Shown: positions 1-8,809 of the stretch, in pieces
Layout: the number at the start of each line of letters is the position of its first letter
Numbering within the stretch: position 1 is the first letter of the stretch
NCBI RefSeq assembly: GCF_000716715.1
Contig: NZ_JNYJ01000031.1
Location: 1 to 64,000 of the forward strand
Source of the DNA: Dactylosporangium aurantiacum
Lineage (GTDB): Bacteria; Actinomycetota; Actinomycetes; Mycobacteriales; Micromonosporaceae
Direction of reading: 5' to 3'
Length of the DNA: 64,000 nt
Made by a program: the position numbers and the translations under genes
The notes under the pieces: model-generated
What the model saw: only the letters and a program-made list of their open reading frames with translations
Database searches by the model: none
Told to the model about the DNA's origin: nothing

Positions 1-78
1 CCACACCGCTACCAGCAGCGAAGCCGGGAACCCGAAACCCAGAAAGAAGAAATCGACCAACCCCCGGCCCCGCCGCAC
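1..78 (-). CDS. possible 5' end of a membrane protein (partial)
   Basis: A minus-strand frame opens with GTG at 78 and stays open to the window edge (26 codons). After a basic start (VRRGRG) it is strongly hydrophobic (FFFLGFGF, then SLLVAVW), as expected for a first membrane helix. It would follow the kinase gene on the same strand after about 125 bases. No good ribosome binding site is visible and codon use is less G/C-rich at third positions than most of the window. It may be a chance frame. Confidence 0.2.
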   Translation of the reverse strand, partial: MRRGRGLVDFFFLGFGFPASLLVAVW

Positions 79-203
79 AGGTTAAAAACCAAGTTAGGTG
101 GTGGCCCAGGTTCCTGGCAACGACTCGCCACGCCACCCGGGTCCGACGAAGCCCCGATGCACTTCGATGCCTTTGACGGTCGTTATTGAGGAACGGACCA
201 CCT

Positions 204-1940
204 TCAGTACAGGGTCGGGTCGCCGAGCGCGCCCCTAGTTGAGCCCAGTGGCCCGATAAAGGAGATTTTCAAGCGCAGGATTCCGGTAACATTGATGTTT
301 TTCTTTCCTCCACTGCCAATGGTGAACTGCTGCTTGAAGATAATCTTGGTTTGATTGTCATCCAGCGCGGCGACCTGGATCGTGAGCGGCCCCTTTCCGC
401 TACTGCGGTCGGAGATGCCGAAGGTCGCCTCCAGCTTCGTGTATGAGCGGCCCAGGTTGAGTTCGACGTATGACTCCTCGGTCGATCCACACCCGAGTTT
501 GCAGCTGGCCAGCCAACCGTAGGTCACCGGCACTGCGTTGATTGAGAAGTTCTGCGCATCGATGCTCATGCCGTGGACGGCGTTCTCGCTGCGGGCGACG
601 ATGACACCCGAGTCGTTGGCCTGCGGGCCGGCGATGAGGAGCCCGGCAACCTCGCCACTGGGCGTCGGGCCGGGGGTCGCGGTGCCGGTCGGAGTAGGCT
701 CGGCCGAGCCCGACGGCTCGGCACCGGGTGTCGGGCTCGACGTCTCAGCCGGTGGGGTCGACGTCAGCGTGCTCGCCGACGAGACACCCGGCCCGCCCGA
801 CGGCGGCCCTGCCCCGGTGCCGTTCGCTTGACCGCTGAACGGGTTGAAGACGAACAGCGCGGCGACGACGGCGACCACGGCCGCGATCGCAACCACGGCC
901 GCGACCTGCCGCGATCGGTTTCGCGGCCGCGGCACCGGCGGCCCGGCCGGCAGCGTGGTGGTCGCACCACCAGACGCAGCCCCCAGCCCTTCGGAAGACG
1001 TCGTTGACGAGAGCGACTCGGTCAGCGTGCTCAGCCACTGCGACAGCAACCGGGGGCGCTGCTCGGGCTGGCACTGCAGCGCCGTCATGAGGGCACGGAC
1101 GAGCTGCGGCCGGCCGGCGGTGGTCGATGCGCGGTTGAGCAGCGCTTCTATCGCCGGCAGGTCGGGACCGAAGGGATCAGCGGTCGGCGGGGTCTGGCCC
1201 AACAGGGCGTGCACCACGGTCGCAACGAAGGCGAACCGGTCGGATTCGGGGGTCGCCAGCGCGCCCCTCGCGAATAATTCGGGAGCAGCGTACGCCCGCG
1301 TTCGTCCCGCCTTCCCGCCATCGTCTGTGAGGCGTACCAGGCCGAGGTCGACCAGCACGGTGGAACCGTCGGCGCGGCGGATGATGTTCTCGGGTTTCAC
1401 ATCGCCGTGCGCCACCGGAACGTTCGTGCTTTCGCCGGAGTGCATGTAGTCGAGAGCCGCGGCAATCGTGCGCAGCGCCCTGATCCGTTGCGAAGCGCTG
1501 GCAGCCGGCTGCTCAGCGAGCCAGTCACCCAGGGTCTCGCCCTCGATGAGGCTCATAACCACGTACCGGAACGCGGCGCCGGGCGCGACGCCCGCGGGCA
1601 ACGCCTCCGGCCGTCCCGGACGATCCGGCGCCGTCTCGTCGATTCGGGTGGTCCGATGCTGTCCGGGGCGGTGCGGCCCGGGCCCGACGAATACCCGTAT
1701 CACCCTCACGATGCCTGGATGGTCCAGCGCTGGCAGCAGATGGCTATGCCGCATCCATCGTGCCGGGTCATCGCTCGGAGTCGGACGAAGAATCTTGATG
1801 GCGACCCAAGAAACCCCCTCGCCGGAGAGCGGGACGGATGCCTTCCAGACCGATCCCTCACCACCCTGACCGAGGACGCTGATCAGCTGATACATGTCCG
1901 GCTGTTCGGCCGGACCTACCCAATGATGATCGTCGTTCAC
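204..1940 (-). CDS. transmembrane serine/threonine protein kinase
   Basis: Hanks-type kinase of 578 residues. A glycine-rich loop (GQGGEGSV, about 25-32) and the ATP-anchoring lysine of VAIK (K49) are present. The catalytic loop reads HGDVKPEN near 178, so the usual HRD is HGD (a non-RD kinase), and the metal-binding DFG is DLG near 196. A Ser/Thr/Gly-rich stretch leads to one membrane helix (about 345-367), a Pro/Thr/Ser linker, then a roughly 140-residue extracytoplasmic domain with two Cys that resembles NPCBM-type beta-sandwich modules. The GTG start has AAGGAG eight bases upstream. It is divergent from the FHA-like gene at 2080, a likely signalling partner. The outer domain suggests sensing of a wall or sugar ligand, which is inference. 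Confidence 0.9.
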   Translation of the reverse strand: MNDDHHWVGPAEQPDMYQLISVLGQGGEGSVWKASVPLSGEGVSWVAIKILRPTPSDDPARWMRHSHLLPALDHPGIVRVIRVFVGPGPHRPGQHRTTRIDETAPDRPGRPEALPAGVAPGAAFRYVVMSLIEGETLGDWLAEQPAASASQRIRALRTIAAALDYMHSGESTNVPVAHGDVKPENIIRRADGSTVLVDLGLVRLTDDGGKAGRTRAYAAPELFARGALATPESDRFAFVATVVHALLGQTPPTADPFGPDLPAIEALLNRASTTAGRPQLVRALMTALQCQPEQRPRLLSQWLSTLTESLSSTTSSEGLGAASGGATTTLPAGPPVPRPRNRSRQVAAVVAIAAVVAVVAALFVFNPFSGQANGTGAGPPSGGPGVSSASTLTSTPPAETSSPTPGAEPSGSAEPTPTGTATPGPTPSGEVAGLLIAGPQANDSGVIVARSENAVHGMSIDAQNFSINAVPVTYGWLASCKLGCGSTEESYVELNLGRSYTKLEATFGISDRSSGKGPLTIQVAALDDNQTKIIFKQQFTIGSGGKKNINVTGILRLKISFIGPLGSTRGALGDPTLY

Positions 1941-2079
1941 GAATCTCCTTTACTGCACGGTCGCCGTTTCCGCGCCGCCCACAATATGCTTCGGCTCGGG
2001 GCCGGACATCGTACGAGTGGGCCGGATCGCCCGTCCCATCGATCGCCCCATTCCGTCCGCCGATCCACTCGGAGAGACC

Positions 2080-2787
2080 ATGCCGTACCACGTTCAGACG
2101 CTCGAGTCGATCAAAGGCAACTGGCGGGCGGGAATGCGCCGGCCACTTCTGGCCGGACAGGAACTCCATATCGGACGCAGCTGCGAGGTCACGATCGCCA
2201 ATGACCCGATCGACGACAAGGTCTCGCGGACCGCGGCGATCGTCGTCCCGAACCCCGAGGGCTGGCGCATCGAGCCGCGCAACCGCAACGGCGTAGTACT
2301 GCACCAATGGGCGCAACCACCGCGGCCGATCACTCGCACCGAGACCGTGCTGTGGCCCCGGGTAGGCCTGTTTGTGAAGGGCGCGGCCGAGTACGAACAC
2401 TGGATCCTGCTGGACGACACCGAGGCCTACACCGCGCTCGGCCCCCATACGACGGGTGTGACCGCAACGACGGAATTGCCCGAGCCGCTGACGCCGGAGC
2501 AGCTAGAGGCCGTTTACGCGGTGTTTCACGAAATCCTCGCCTGGCCGCCGGTGCGCGACGCCCGGCCGGACACCGTGGATACGGCGGCCCGTCGAATCGG
2601 ACGGTCACGCACCGCCCTCAACCAGCGGCTGGACCAGGCCCGCCGGCGAGCCACCGGTCTAGGCCTGCGCCGGGAGCCGGCCCGGACTGATCCGGAGTAC
2701 GTCTACGTACTGGCCAGGGCGGGTTTTATCCGCCTCGACGCCGCCGACCAGCACGGCAACCGATCCGGGGCCGGCCGCGCAACCTGA
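2080..2787 (+). CDS. FHA-like domain protein with C-terminal HTH-like region
   Basis: A protein of 235 residues. I chose ATG 2080 (MPYHVQTL) over an in-frame ATG at 2017 because GGAGAG lies just upstream. Residues about 25-110 have the FHA layout: a GR motif (HIGRSCEV), then VSR, then RNRNG-V in place of the usual SxNGT. The conserved His after the Ser is not obvious, so phosphothreonine binding is uncertain. Residues about 130-225 look helical with an HTH flavour (TAARRIGRSRTALNQRL). It starts 139 bases from the divergent kinase gene, and kinase/FHA pairs commonly work together. I do not recognise a named family for the C-terminal half. Confidence 0.6.
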   Translation: MPYHVQTLESIKGNWRAGMRRPLLAGQELHIGRSCEVTIANDPIDDKVSRTAAIVVPNPEGWRIEPRNRNGVVLHQWAQPPRPITRTETVLWPRVGLFVKGAAEYEHWILLDDTEAYTALGPHTTGVTATTELPEPLTPEQLEAVYAVFHEILAWPPVRDARPDTVDTAARRIGRSRTALNQRLDQARRRATGLGLRREPARTDPEYVYVLARAGFIRLDAADQHGNRSGAGRAT

Positions 2788-2833
2788 CATTTGTCATCTC
2801 GAACGACCCGCCAAGGCCTGCTGTGCTGTGCCC

Positions 2834-3088
2834 ATGACGGTGACCCAGCGCCCACAGCATCCCGAGCAGACTCCGACCATCCTGCGGCTCGTCCACAGGA
2901 CAGCCGGACAGAGCGTGTATGCCATTGCGGCGATGACAGCCCTCGGCGCCGTGCCGGAACTCCGCGGCATCGTCGCACTGGCCATCGGCACCGTCGGCAC
3001 TATTACCACCGCGGCGATCGGCGTGGCTCTGGCATCGGTGCAGCGCCGCCACACCCTGCGCCGCGAGCCACGCACCCCGCCGGGGTGA
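2834..3088 (+). CDS. small membrane protein of unknown function
   Basis: 84 residues from ATG 2834; an in-frame GTG lies two codons earlier at 2828. Two hydrophobic segments, about 27-45 and 50-70 (VALAIGTVGTITTAAIGVAL), are followed by a basic tail (RRHTLRREPR). It lies 46 bases after the FHA-like gene on the same strand and could be co-transcribed, in which case it may belong to the kinase module. No family is recognised. Confidence 0.5.
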   Translation: MTVTQRPQHPEQTPTILRLVHRTAGQSVYAIAAMTALGAVPELRGIVALAIGTVGTITTAAIGVALASVQRRHTLRREPRTPPG

Positions 3089-3137
3089 ATGTCCGCGGCT
3101 GGTGGTCATCATGGGAATGACCTCGGGTTACGTGCGT

Positions 3138-3221
3138 CGACCTTCCACGGCTTTCGGGTGCCCCCCGTCCGCATTCGGCGGTAGCGGCCCACGTTGGTCG
3201 CTACCGCGCATGTGAAGGTCG
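3138..3221. repeat. nested inverted repeats
   Basis: An outer pair (CGACCTTC 3138-3145 with GAAGGTCG 3214-3221, extendable by CAC/GTG with a one-base bulge) encloses an inner perfect 9-bp pair (GCGGTAGCG 3178-3186 with CGCTACCGC 3199-3207, 12-base loop). There is no T-run. It may end transcription from the 2080-3088 genes or be a structured site. The 293 bases between 3088 and 3382 otherwise hold only the pectate lyase promoter and operator. Confidence 0.45.
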
Positions 3222-3293
3222 GCGCCGAACGGCCCGGACCCTGCAATTTTCACGGTTGCTGACGCCCTTAAGCGGCATATATCGGACACCGTC

Positions 3294-3340
3294 TTGTTCT
3301 GGTACCGGAGCGTCTCTAGGTTTCCAGGAAAGCGCTTTCC
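3294..3340 (+). promoter_or_regulatory. pectate lyase promoter with LacI-family operator over +1
   Basis: A -35-like TTGTTC (3294-3299) is followed, after a 17-base spacer, by a -10 box TAGGTT (3317-3322). The predicted start, near 3329, lies inside a perfect 14-bp palindrome GGAAAGCGCTTTCC (3327-3340). Palindromes with a central GCGC of this kind are typical operators of LacI-type sugar regulators in actinomycetes. The position fits repression by blocking RNA polymerase, with release by a pectin-derived ligand; the ligand and regulator are inference. Confidence 0.65.
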
Positions 3341-3381
3341 CGCTCGGCGGGGGCGACCCTCTCCCGGAAGGTGAGACACGG

Positions 3382-4599
3382 ATGAGACGACCAGTCGCCG
3401 TACGGTGGCTAGCTGCGGGAGCCGCCGCGGTCGCAGCCGCCGCCGTCACGCTGACGCTGCAGATGCCCCAGGCCGCGGCAGCCGACAACCTGAGCCTCGG
3501 AGCCGGCGCCGACGGCTCCAGCAAGGCCGACGGCACCAGTTACGGCAACGTCAAGGACGGCAACACCAGCACCTACTGGTCACCGAACGGGTCGACCGGG
3601 TACGTCTCGATCAAGTGGGGCAGCGCGACGACGGTGTCCTCGGCCGTCATCCGGCAGGCCTCGGGCGGCGGCTCCATCGGCGCCTGGCGGCTCCTCAACT
3701 ACGACACCAGCGCCGTCCTGGCCAGCGGCAGCGGCAGCCCGAGCACCATCAACTTCTCGGCGGTCTCGCTGAAGAAGATCACCTTCGAGATCACCAGCGC
3801 GTCCGGCACGCCGCGCATCGCGGAGTTCGAGACGTACGCCGGCGGCGGCTCGAACCCGACGCCGACCTCGACCGGCGGCGGCACCCCGACGCCGACCCCG
3901 ACCTCGACCGGGGGCGGCGGCAACCCGACCACGTCGTGGCCCACGTCGCAGGGCAGCGTGAAGATCTCCGCCACGGTCAACGTGTCCGGCACGTTCGACG
4001 GCGGGATGAAGACGTACTGCTGCATCGGTGACGGCGGCCAGTCGGAGAGCCAGGACCCGATGTTCAAGATCGCCAACGGTGGCACCCTGCAGAACGTGAT
4101 CCTCGGGTCGCCCGCCGGTGACGGCGTGCACTGCGAGGGCACCTGCACGCTCAGGAACGTGTGGTGGAACGACATCGGCGAGGACGCGGCGACGTTCAAG
4201 GGCACCAGCGGCGGCACCTCGTACGTGATCGGCGGCGGCGCCCGGTCGGGCTCGGACAAGACCTTCCAGCACAACGGCAACGGCACCGTCAGCATCAGCG
4301 GCTTCTACCTCAAGGGCACCGGCAAGCTGTACCGGGCGTGCGGGAACTGCTCCAGCTCGTACCAGCGGCACGTGCGGATCGACAACGTGATCGTCGACGA
4401 CGTCGACATGGTCGCCGGCATCAACTCCAACTGGGGCGACACCGCGACGATCACCCGGGTCACGGTCTACAACGGCTCCAGCACCGTGATCTGCGGCAAG
4501 TACAAGGGCGTCAGCAAGGGCTCCGAGCCGACCTACCTCGGCGAGGGCTGGAACGACGCCAACTGCAAGGTGAACAAGAGCGACATCACCTACCGATGA
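3382..4599 (+). CDS. secreted pectate lyase, PL3 family, with discoidin-like module
   Basis: 405 residues from ATG 3382, placed by GGAAGGTGAG upstream and by the signal peptide that starts there (basic MRRPVAVR, Ala-rich core, cleavage near AAA-AD, about 33). Residues about 35-155 resemble a discoidin (F5/8 type C) carbohydrate-binding module. A Pro/Thr/Ser/Gly linker of PTPTST units (about 160-195) joins it to a PL3-type lyase domain with hallmark runs such as DGVHCEGTCTLRNVWW and GEDAATFKG and several cysteines. PL3 enzymes cleave polygalacturonate by Ca-dependent beta-elimination outside the cell. The promoter has a LacI-type operator and the gene ends in a strong hairpin, so it is probably a single-gene inducible unit. 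Confidence 0.9.
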   Translation: MRRPVAVRWLAAGAAAVAAAAVTLTLQMPQAAAADNLSLGAGADGSSKADGTSYGNVKDGNTSTYWSPNGSTGYVSIKWGSATTVSSAVIRQASGGGSIGAWRLLNYDTSAVLASGSGSPSTINFSAVSLKKITFEITSASGTPRIAEFETYAGGGSNPTPTSTGGGTPTPTPTSTGGGGNPTTSWPTSQGSVKISATVNVSGTFDGGMKTYCCIGDGGQSESQDPMFKIANGGTLQNVILGSPAGDGVHCEGTCTLRNVWWNDIGEDAATFKGTSGGTSYVIGGGARSGSDKTFQHNGNGTVSISGFYLKGTGKLYRACGNCSSSYQRHVRIDNVIVDDVDMVAGINSNWGDTATITRVTVYNGSSTVICGKYKGVSKGSEPTYLGEGWNDANCKVNKSDITYR

Positions 4600-4606
4600 C
4601 CTGAAC

Positions 4607-4648
4607 GGCGAAGGGGCGTCCACCGGATCCGGTGGGCGCCCCTTCGCC
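4607..4648 (+). terminator. hairpin terminator after pectate lyase
   Basis: An 18-bp stem (arms 4607-4624 and 4631-4648, one G-T pair) closes a GGATCC loop eight bases past the pectate lyase stop. It lacks a T-run, as is common in actinomycetes. Confidence 0.8.
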
Positions 4649-4722
4649 GCGGGCGGGCCGCTTGCGCCGGCGGGGTAGCTTGGCGGGTCGCCGACCGACG
4701 GCGTGTCGAACCAGGAGCCGCC

Positions 4723-5247
4723 ATGACCGACCGCACCGAAGCGACCGAACGGCTGCTGCGACGGCTGCGTTCCGGGGCCGGGGTGCCGCCGGCGGCGCGC
4801 GATCCGGAGCCGGCCGAGCTGGCCGTGTGGCGGCGGATGCGCGACGACCCGTTCCTCGCCGAGTGCTTCACCGTCACCGACGACCCGCCCACCGTCCGCG
4901 AGTACCTGGCCGACGGCCACCCGGGCGTCGCCAGGTTCCTCGCCGACGTGCTCTGGCTGGGCGAGACCGTCGCCGGCCTGCCGATCGGCTACTGGAGCGC
5001 CGGGGCGCAGACGTTCGCCGGCGCGCCGGTCATCTTCGTCGACGACGAGGCGACCGTCGAGCTGGTCGGCACGAGCCTGGTCGACTTCCTCGGGCGGTGG
5101 GTCGGCGAGCTCGGCGCGGCGGAGCTGCTCGACTTCTGCGACCGGGCCGGGCTGCGGCCGCCGCTGCCGGAGGCCGGACGCGAGGCGGCCCTCGAACACT
5201 TCCCGGACCCGCAGCAGGTGTTCTACTTCCTCGTCGACGGAAGCTGA
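4723..5247 (+). CDS. hypothetical protein, possibly SUKH/SMI1-KNR4-like
   Basis: 174 residues with no signal peptide or membrane segment. The centre (LPIGYWSAG near 85, IFVDDEATVELVG near 105, then SLVDFLGRWV) resembles the core of SMI1/KNR4 (SUKH) proteins, in which an 'IGYW...fD.e' stretch precedes a 'slaefL' helix. SUKH proteins are often toxin-immunity proteins, but no toxin gene is adjacent, so the role is unknown. ATG 4723 has GGAG eight bases upstream; a TAGCTT -10-like box lies at 4676-4681. The gene converges with the ABC exporter gene. Confidence 0.7.
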   Translation: MTDRTEATERLLRRLRSGAGVPPAARDPEPAELAVWRRMRDDPFLAECFTVTDDPPTVREYLADGHPGVARFLADVLWLGETVAGLPIGYWSAGAQTFAGAPVIFVDDEATVELVGTSLVDFLGRWVGELGAAELLDFCDRAGLRPPLPEAGREAALEHFPDPQQVFYFLVDGS

Positions 5248-5280
5248 CCGGCCCGCACCGCGTCCGCGGTGCGGGTCAGC
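5243..5280. terminator. bidirectional hairpin between convergent genes
   Basis: A near-perfect 11-bp stem (CCCGCACCGCG 5252-5262 with CGCGGTGCGGG 5265-5275) is extended outward by GCTGAC/GTCAGC. It overlaps the stop codons of both convergent genes (5247 and 5276) and could end transcription from either side. Confidence 0.65.
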
Positions 5281-8200
5281 CGGCGAGGTGGCCCCAGCGG
5301 TCCTCCAGCTCGCGCCAGGTGCCCTGCGCCGCGGCGGTGCCGTCGAGCAGGACCACGACGCGGTCGGCCTGGGTGAGGGCGGCGCGCTTCGAGGTGGAGC
5401 CGATGACGGTGACACCGTGGTCGCGCAGGGCGCGCCACAGGGCCAGCTCGGTGGTGACGTCCAGCGCCGAGGACACGTCGTCGGCGATGAGCAGCTCCGT
5501 ACGCGGGGCGAGGGCGCGGGCCAGGGCCAGGCGCTGCAGCTGGCCGCCGGACAGGCGGGTGCCCTTGTGCCCGATGAGCAGGCCCAGGCCGGCACCGGCG
5601 GCGGCGAGGTCATGGGTGAGCTGGGCGGTGGAGACGGCGTCGGCGGCGTCGACCTCGTGGCCGAGGCGGATGTTGTCCGCGACCGTGCCGGACAGCACCC
5701 GGGGCAGCTGGGCGACGTAGCCGATCTGGTTGGGGCGCAGGAACATCTCGGGCTCGGTGACGGGTTCACCGTTCCAGCGCAGGGCACCGGTGTGGTGCAC
5801 GATGCCGGCCAGGGCGCGCAGCAGCGAGGACTTGCCGGAGCCGACCGGCCCGACGACCAGGACCAGCTCGCCGCGGGAGACGGTGAGGTCGAGGTCGCGC
5901 ACGGCGACGGTGCCGTCCTCGTGCACGGCGGTGAAGCCGTCCAGGTCGAGGCGGCGCAGCGGGCGGCGGGGCGGGGTCACCGGGGCCGGTGCCACGCCCT
6001 CGGACAGGTCGACGCCGGGGACGGCGGCGGCGTACTCGGCCTCTCCGGTCATCGCCACGGTGCGGCGGGTCCACACGCGGGCGGACGGCAGCTGCGAGAC
6101 CAGCGACGCGGTCGTCCACGCGAACCAGCGGGCCGAGCCGAGGGTCGACACGGCGACGAGGGTCGCGCCGGCGGACAGGTTGCCGGTGAGCAGCAGCGCC
6201 CACGCGCCGATCGGCAGCAGGCCGCTGGCGATGGCGGGGGTCGAGCGGGCCCACACCTGCATGGAGATCTCCCAGCGCTGCCGGGCGCTGCGGGTGGCGT
6301 CGAGGTGCGCGAGGTGGTCCAGCACCGGGCGGGTGGCGCCGGCGAGCTTGACCGTGCGGGCCGCGGACAGCGACGAGACCAGCGCGGTGGCGAACGCGGC
6401 CCGGGCGGCCACGGTCTTCGTCGCGGAGCGTTTCAGCACCGGGCCGAACAGCGACGCGGCGAGGCCGGACAGCACGATGGTGGCGGCCATGAACGCGGCC
6501 GGGACGAGCGAGCCCGACACGAGGGTCATGGAGACCAGGACGAACGCGCAGATCCACTGGTCGATGAGGTTGTCGGCGAGCACGACGACGCGCTCGGTGT
6601 CGCCGCCCTGGGCGACGACCTCGGCGGGGGTGTGCGTGCTGACCCGGCGCGGGCCGGTCTGGCCGTGCACCAGGCGCAGGCTGATGCGCAGCAGCTGCCG
6701 CACCCACCACTCGGGGAACCACTTGCCGGTGTAGTACGGCAGCGGCAACGGCAGTAGCAGGCCGGCAACGATGCCGACGGCGGGCCACAGGGTGCCGCCG
6801 ACGCCGTCGACGAGGTCGGCCCACAGCCACGGCAGCACTGAGCCGTCGAGACCGAGGAACACCATGGTGGCGAACATGGCCACCGACACCAGACCGAAGC
6901 GGGCGTCGTTGGTGGCGAGCTTCCAGATGTTCCACAGGGTGCGGGCCCTGGGCAGCTTCGGCAGCGGCGGCGGGTCCGTCTTGTCCGCCAGCGCGGAGAC
7001 GAGCGACCCCTCCAGCGGGGCCGGCTCCAGCACGGCGACGGAGGAGCCGGAGGGCGCGACGGGTACCCGTACCGACGACGCGGCCAGCAGCTCCGCGAAC
7101 CTGGTGGAGGACGACAGCGGACCGGCCTCGACCACGGCGCCGTCGGCGAGGACGACGACCTCGTCGCAGCGGCGCACGGAGGACAGCCGGTGCGCGACGA
7201 TGATGCCGATGCGCCCGACCAGCAGCCGGTCCGTGGCCCGCTGCACCTGGGTCTCGGTGACCGGGTCGAGCCGCGCGGTGGCCTCGTCGAGGATGACGAC
7301 CTGCGGGTCGCGCACCACGATGCGGGCGAACGCGACCAGCTGCTCCTGCCCGGCGGACAGCACGTGGCCGCCCTCGCCGAGCCTCGTCCGCATGCCGTCG
7401 GGCAGCTCGGCGACCCACGAGGTGAGGCCGAGCTCCTCCATGGCCTGGCCGGCGCGCTCGATCAGCGCGGGGTCGAACAGGGCGATGTTCTCCGCGAGGG
7501 TGCCGGCGAGGATCTCGGTGCGCTGCGGCACGACGGCGATCCACCGGCGCAGCGCCTCCACGTCCAGGTCGAGCAGGTCGACGCCGCCGAGGAAGACGGT
7601 GCCGCGGGGCAGGTCGACGGCGCGGGTGAGGACCTTGGCGAGGGTCGACTTGCCGGAGCCGGTCCGGCCGACGAGCGCGTAGGAGCGGCCGCGGGCGAAG
7701 GTCAGGTTGACGTCGCGCAGCGCGGGCCGCCGGGCGGTGTCCTGGTCGCCCTTGGCGTAACGGAACGTGAGGTCCCGCACGACGAGGTCGCCCTCGGCCG
7801 GCTCGAGGCCGCCGGCGGGCTCCTGCGGCGAGTCGCGCAGCAGCTGGACGCGGCCCCAGGCGCCGAGCGCGTACTGCAGCTCCGGCACCATCCGGCTGGT
7901 GTGCTCGACGGTGGCGCCGAAGCCGAGCGCGAGCAGCCACACCGCGGTGAGCCGGGCGCCGTCGATGCGACCGTCGGCCATGGCCCACAGGCCGGCCAGG
8001 ACGATGACGGCGATGCCGGCGCGCACGGTGCCGGCGGCGACCGCGGTGACCGCGCCGGAGCGGGTCCACACCTGCCGGCCGCGGGCGAGCACGACGCTGG
8101 CGCGGTTGGCGAACAGGCGCAGCACGTAGGGCCGGGCGAGGCTGGTGCGCACGTCGTCCTGCCCGTGGATGGACTCCTCCATCACCGCCGCCAGGTCGGA

Positions 8201-8740
8201 CCAGGCCTCCTCCTCGCCCATGCGGGCGGTGCCGATCTTCGCGGTCGGCTTGCGCAGCACGGCGGTGAGGCCGGCGACCAGCACGATCATGGCGATGCCG
8301 GCGGGCCACCAGACGTACATGGTGGTGCCGATCGACAGCACGCCGAACGCGATCGACTGGGCGATCCGCACGCCGCTGCCGCGCACCTCGGAGGCGACCT
8401 GGTAGACGTCGCCGTCGATGCGGTCGAGCAGCTCGCCGACGGGTGTGGTCTCCAGCGTCGGCAGGTCCTGGCCGAACGCGACCCGGCACAGCCGGCGGCG
8501 CACGTCGGCGGACCAGTCGGCGGTCAGCCCGGCCATGATGAGCCCGACGGCGAGGTCGGTGAGCACGGCGGCGACGAGGGCCACGGCGAGCACCGTGAAC
8601 ATCGTCCATGATCGATGTATCAGGACCGATCCGGCCACGCCGGCCGCGGCGGCCTGACCGGCGGCGCCGAGGATGACCAGGAACACCACCAGCCCGGTGC
8701 GGCGCGGCGACGTGGCCCAGAGGTCACGGAGCAGGCGCAT
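5276..8740 (-). CDS. fused ABC exporter, TMD-NBD-TMD-NBD
   Basis: 1154 residues holding two complete half-transporters. The first has a membrane domain (about 1-290) and an ATPase with Walker A GRTGSGKST (about 362), signature LSAGQ (about 463) and Walker B VVILDEA (about 483). The second has a membrane domain (about 600-880) and an ATPase with GPVGSGKSS (about 967), LSGGQ (about 1065) and LLIADD (about 1085). The second Walker B has Asp where the catalytic Glu normally sits, so that site is probably degenerate and the transporter asymmetric. Such fusions export lipids, peptides or drugs; the substrate is unknown. It lies 69 bases downstream of the SARP-type regulator on the same strand. Confidence 0.9.
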   Translation of the reverse strand: MRLLRDLWATSPRRTGLVVFLVILGAAGQAAAAGVAGSVLIHRSWTMFTVLAVALVAAVLTDLAVGLIMAGLTADWSADVRRRLCRVAFGQDLPTLETTPVGELLDRIDGDVYQVASEVRGSGVRIAQSIAFGVLSIGTTMYVWWPAGIAMIVLVAGLTAVLRKPTAKIGTARMGEEEAWSDLAAVMEESIHGQDDVRTSLARPYVLRLFANRASVVLARGRQVWTRSGAVTAVAAGTVRAGIAVIVLAGLWAMADGRIDGARLTAVWLLALGFGATVEHTSRMVPELQYALGAWGRVQLLRDSPQEPAGGLEPAEGDLVVRDLTFRYAKGDQDTARRPALRDVNLTFARGRSYALVGRTGSGKSTLAKVLTRAVDLPRGTVFLGGVDLLDLDVEALRRWIAVVPQRTEILAGTLAENIALFDPALIERAGQAMEELGLTSWVAELPDGMRTRLGEGGHVLSAGQEQLVAFARIVVRDPQVVILDEATARLDPVTETQVQRATDRLLVGRIGIIVAHRLSSVRRCDEVVVLADGAVVEAGPLSSSTRFAELLAASSVRVPVAPSGSSVAVLEPAPLEGSLVSALADKTDPPPLPKLPRARTLWNIWKLATNDARFGLVSVAMFATMVFLGLDGSVLPWLWADLVDGVGGTLWPAVGIVAGLLLPLPLPYYTGKWFPEWWVRQLLRISLRLVHGQTGPRRVSTHTPAEVVAQGGDTERVVVLADNLIDQWICAFVLVSMTLVSGSLVPAAFMAATIVLSGLAASLFGPVLKRSATKTVAARAAFATALVSSLSAARTVKLAGATRPVLDHLAHLDATRSARQRWEISMQVWARSTPAIASGLLPIGAWALLLTGNLSAGATLVAVSTLGSARWFAWTTASLVSQLPSARVWTRRTVAMTGEAEYAAAVPGVDLSEGVAPAPVTPPRRPLRRLDLDGFTAVHEDGTVAVRDLDLTVSRGELVLVVGPVGSGKSSLLRALAGIVHHTGALRWNGEPVTEPEMFLRPNQIGYVAQLPRVLSGTVADNIRLGHEVDAADAVSTAQLTHDLAAAGAGLGLLIGHKGTRLSGGQLQRLALARALAPRTELLIADDVSSALDVTTELALWRALRDHGVTVIGSTSKRAALTQADRVVVLLDGTAAAQGTWRELEDRWGHLAG

Positions 8741-8809
8741 GGTGGATCCCCCCGGATCGTCGTGGCGGCTCCTCAGACTGCGCCGCGACCCGGGGCATTT
8801 TCAAACCAT

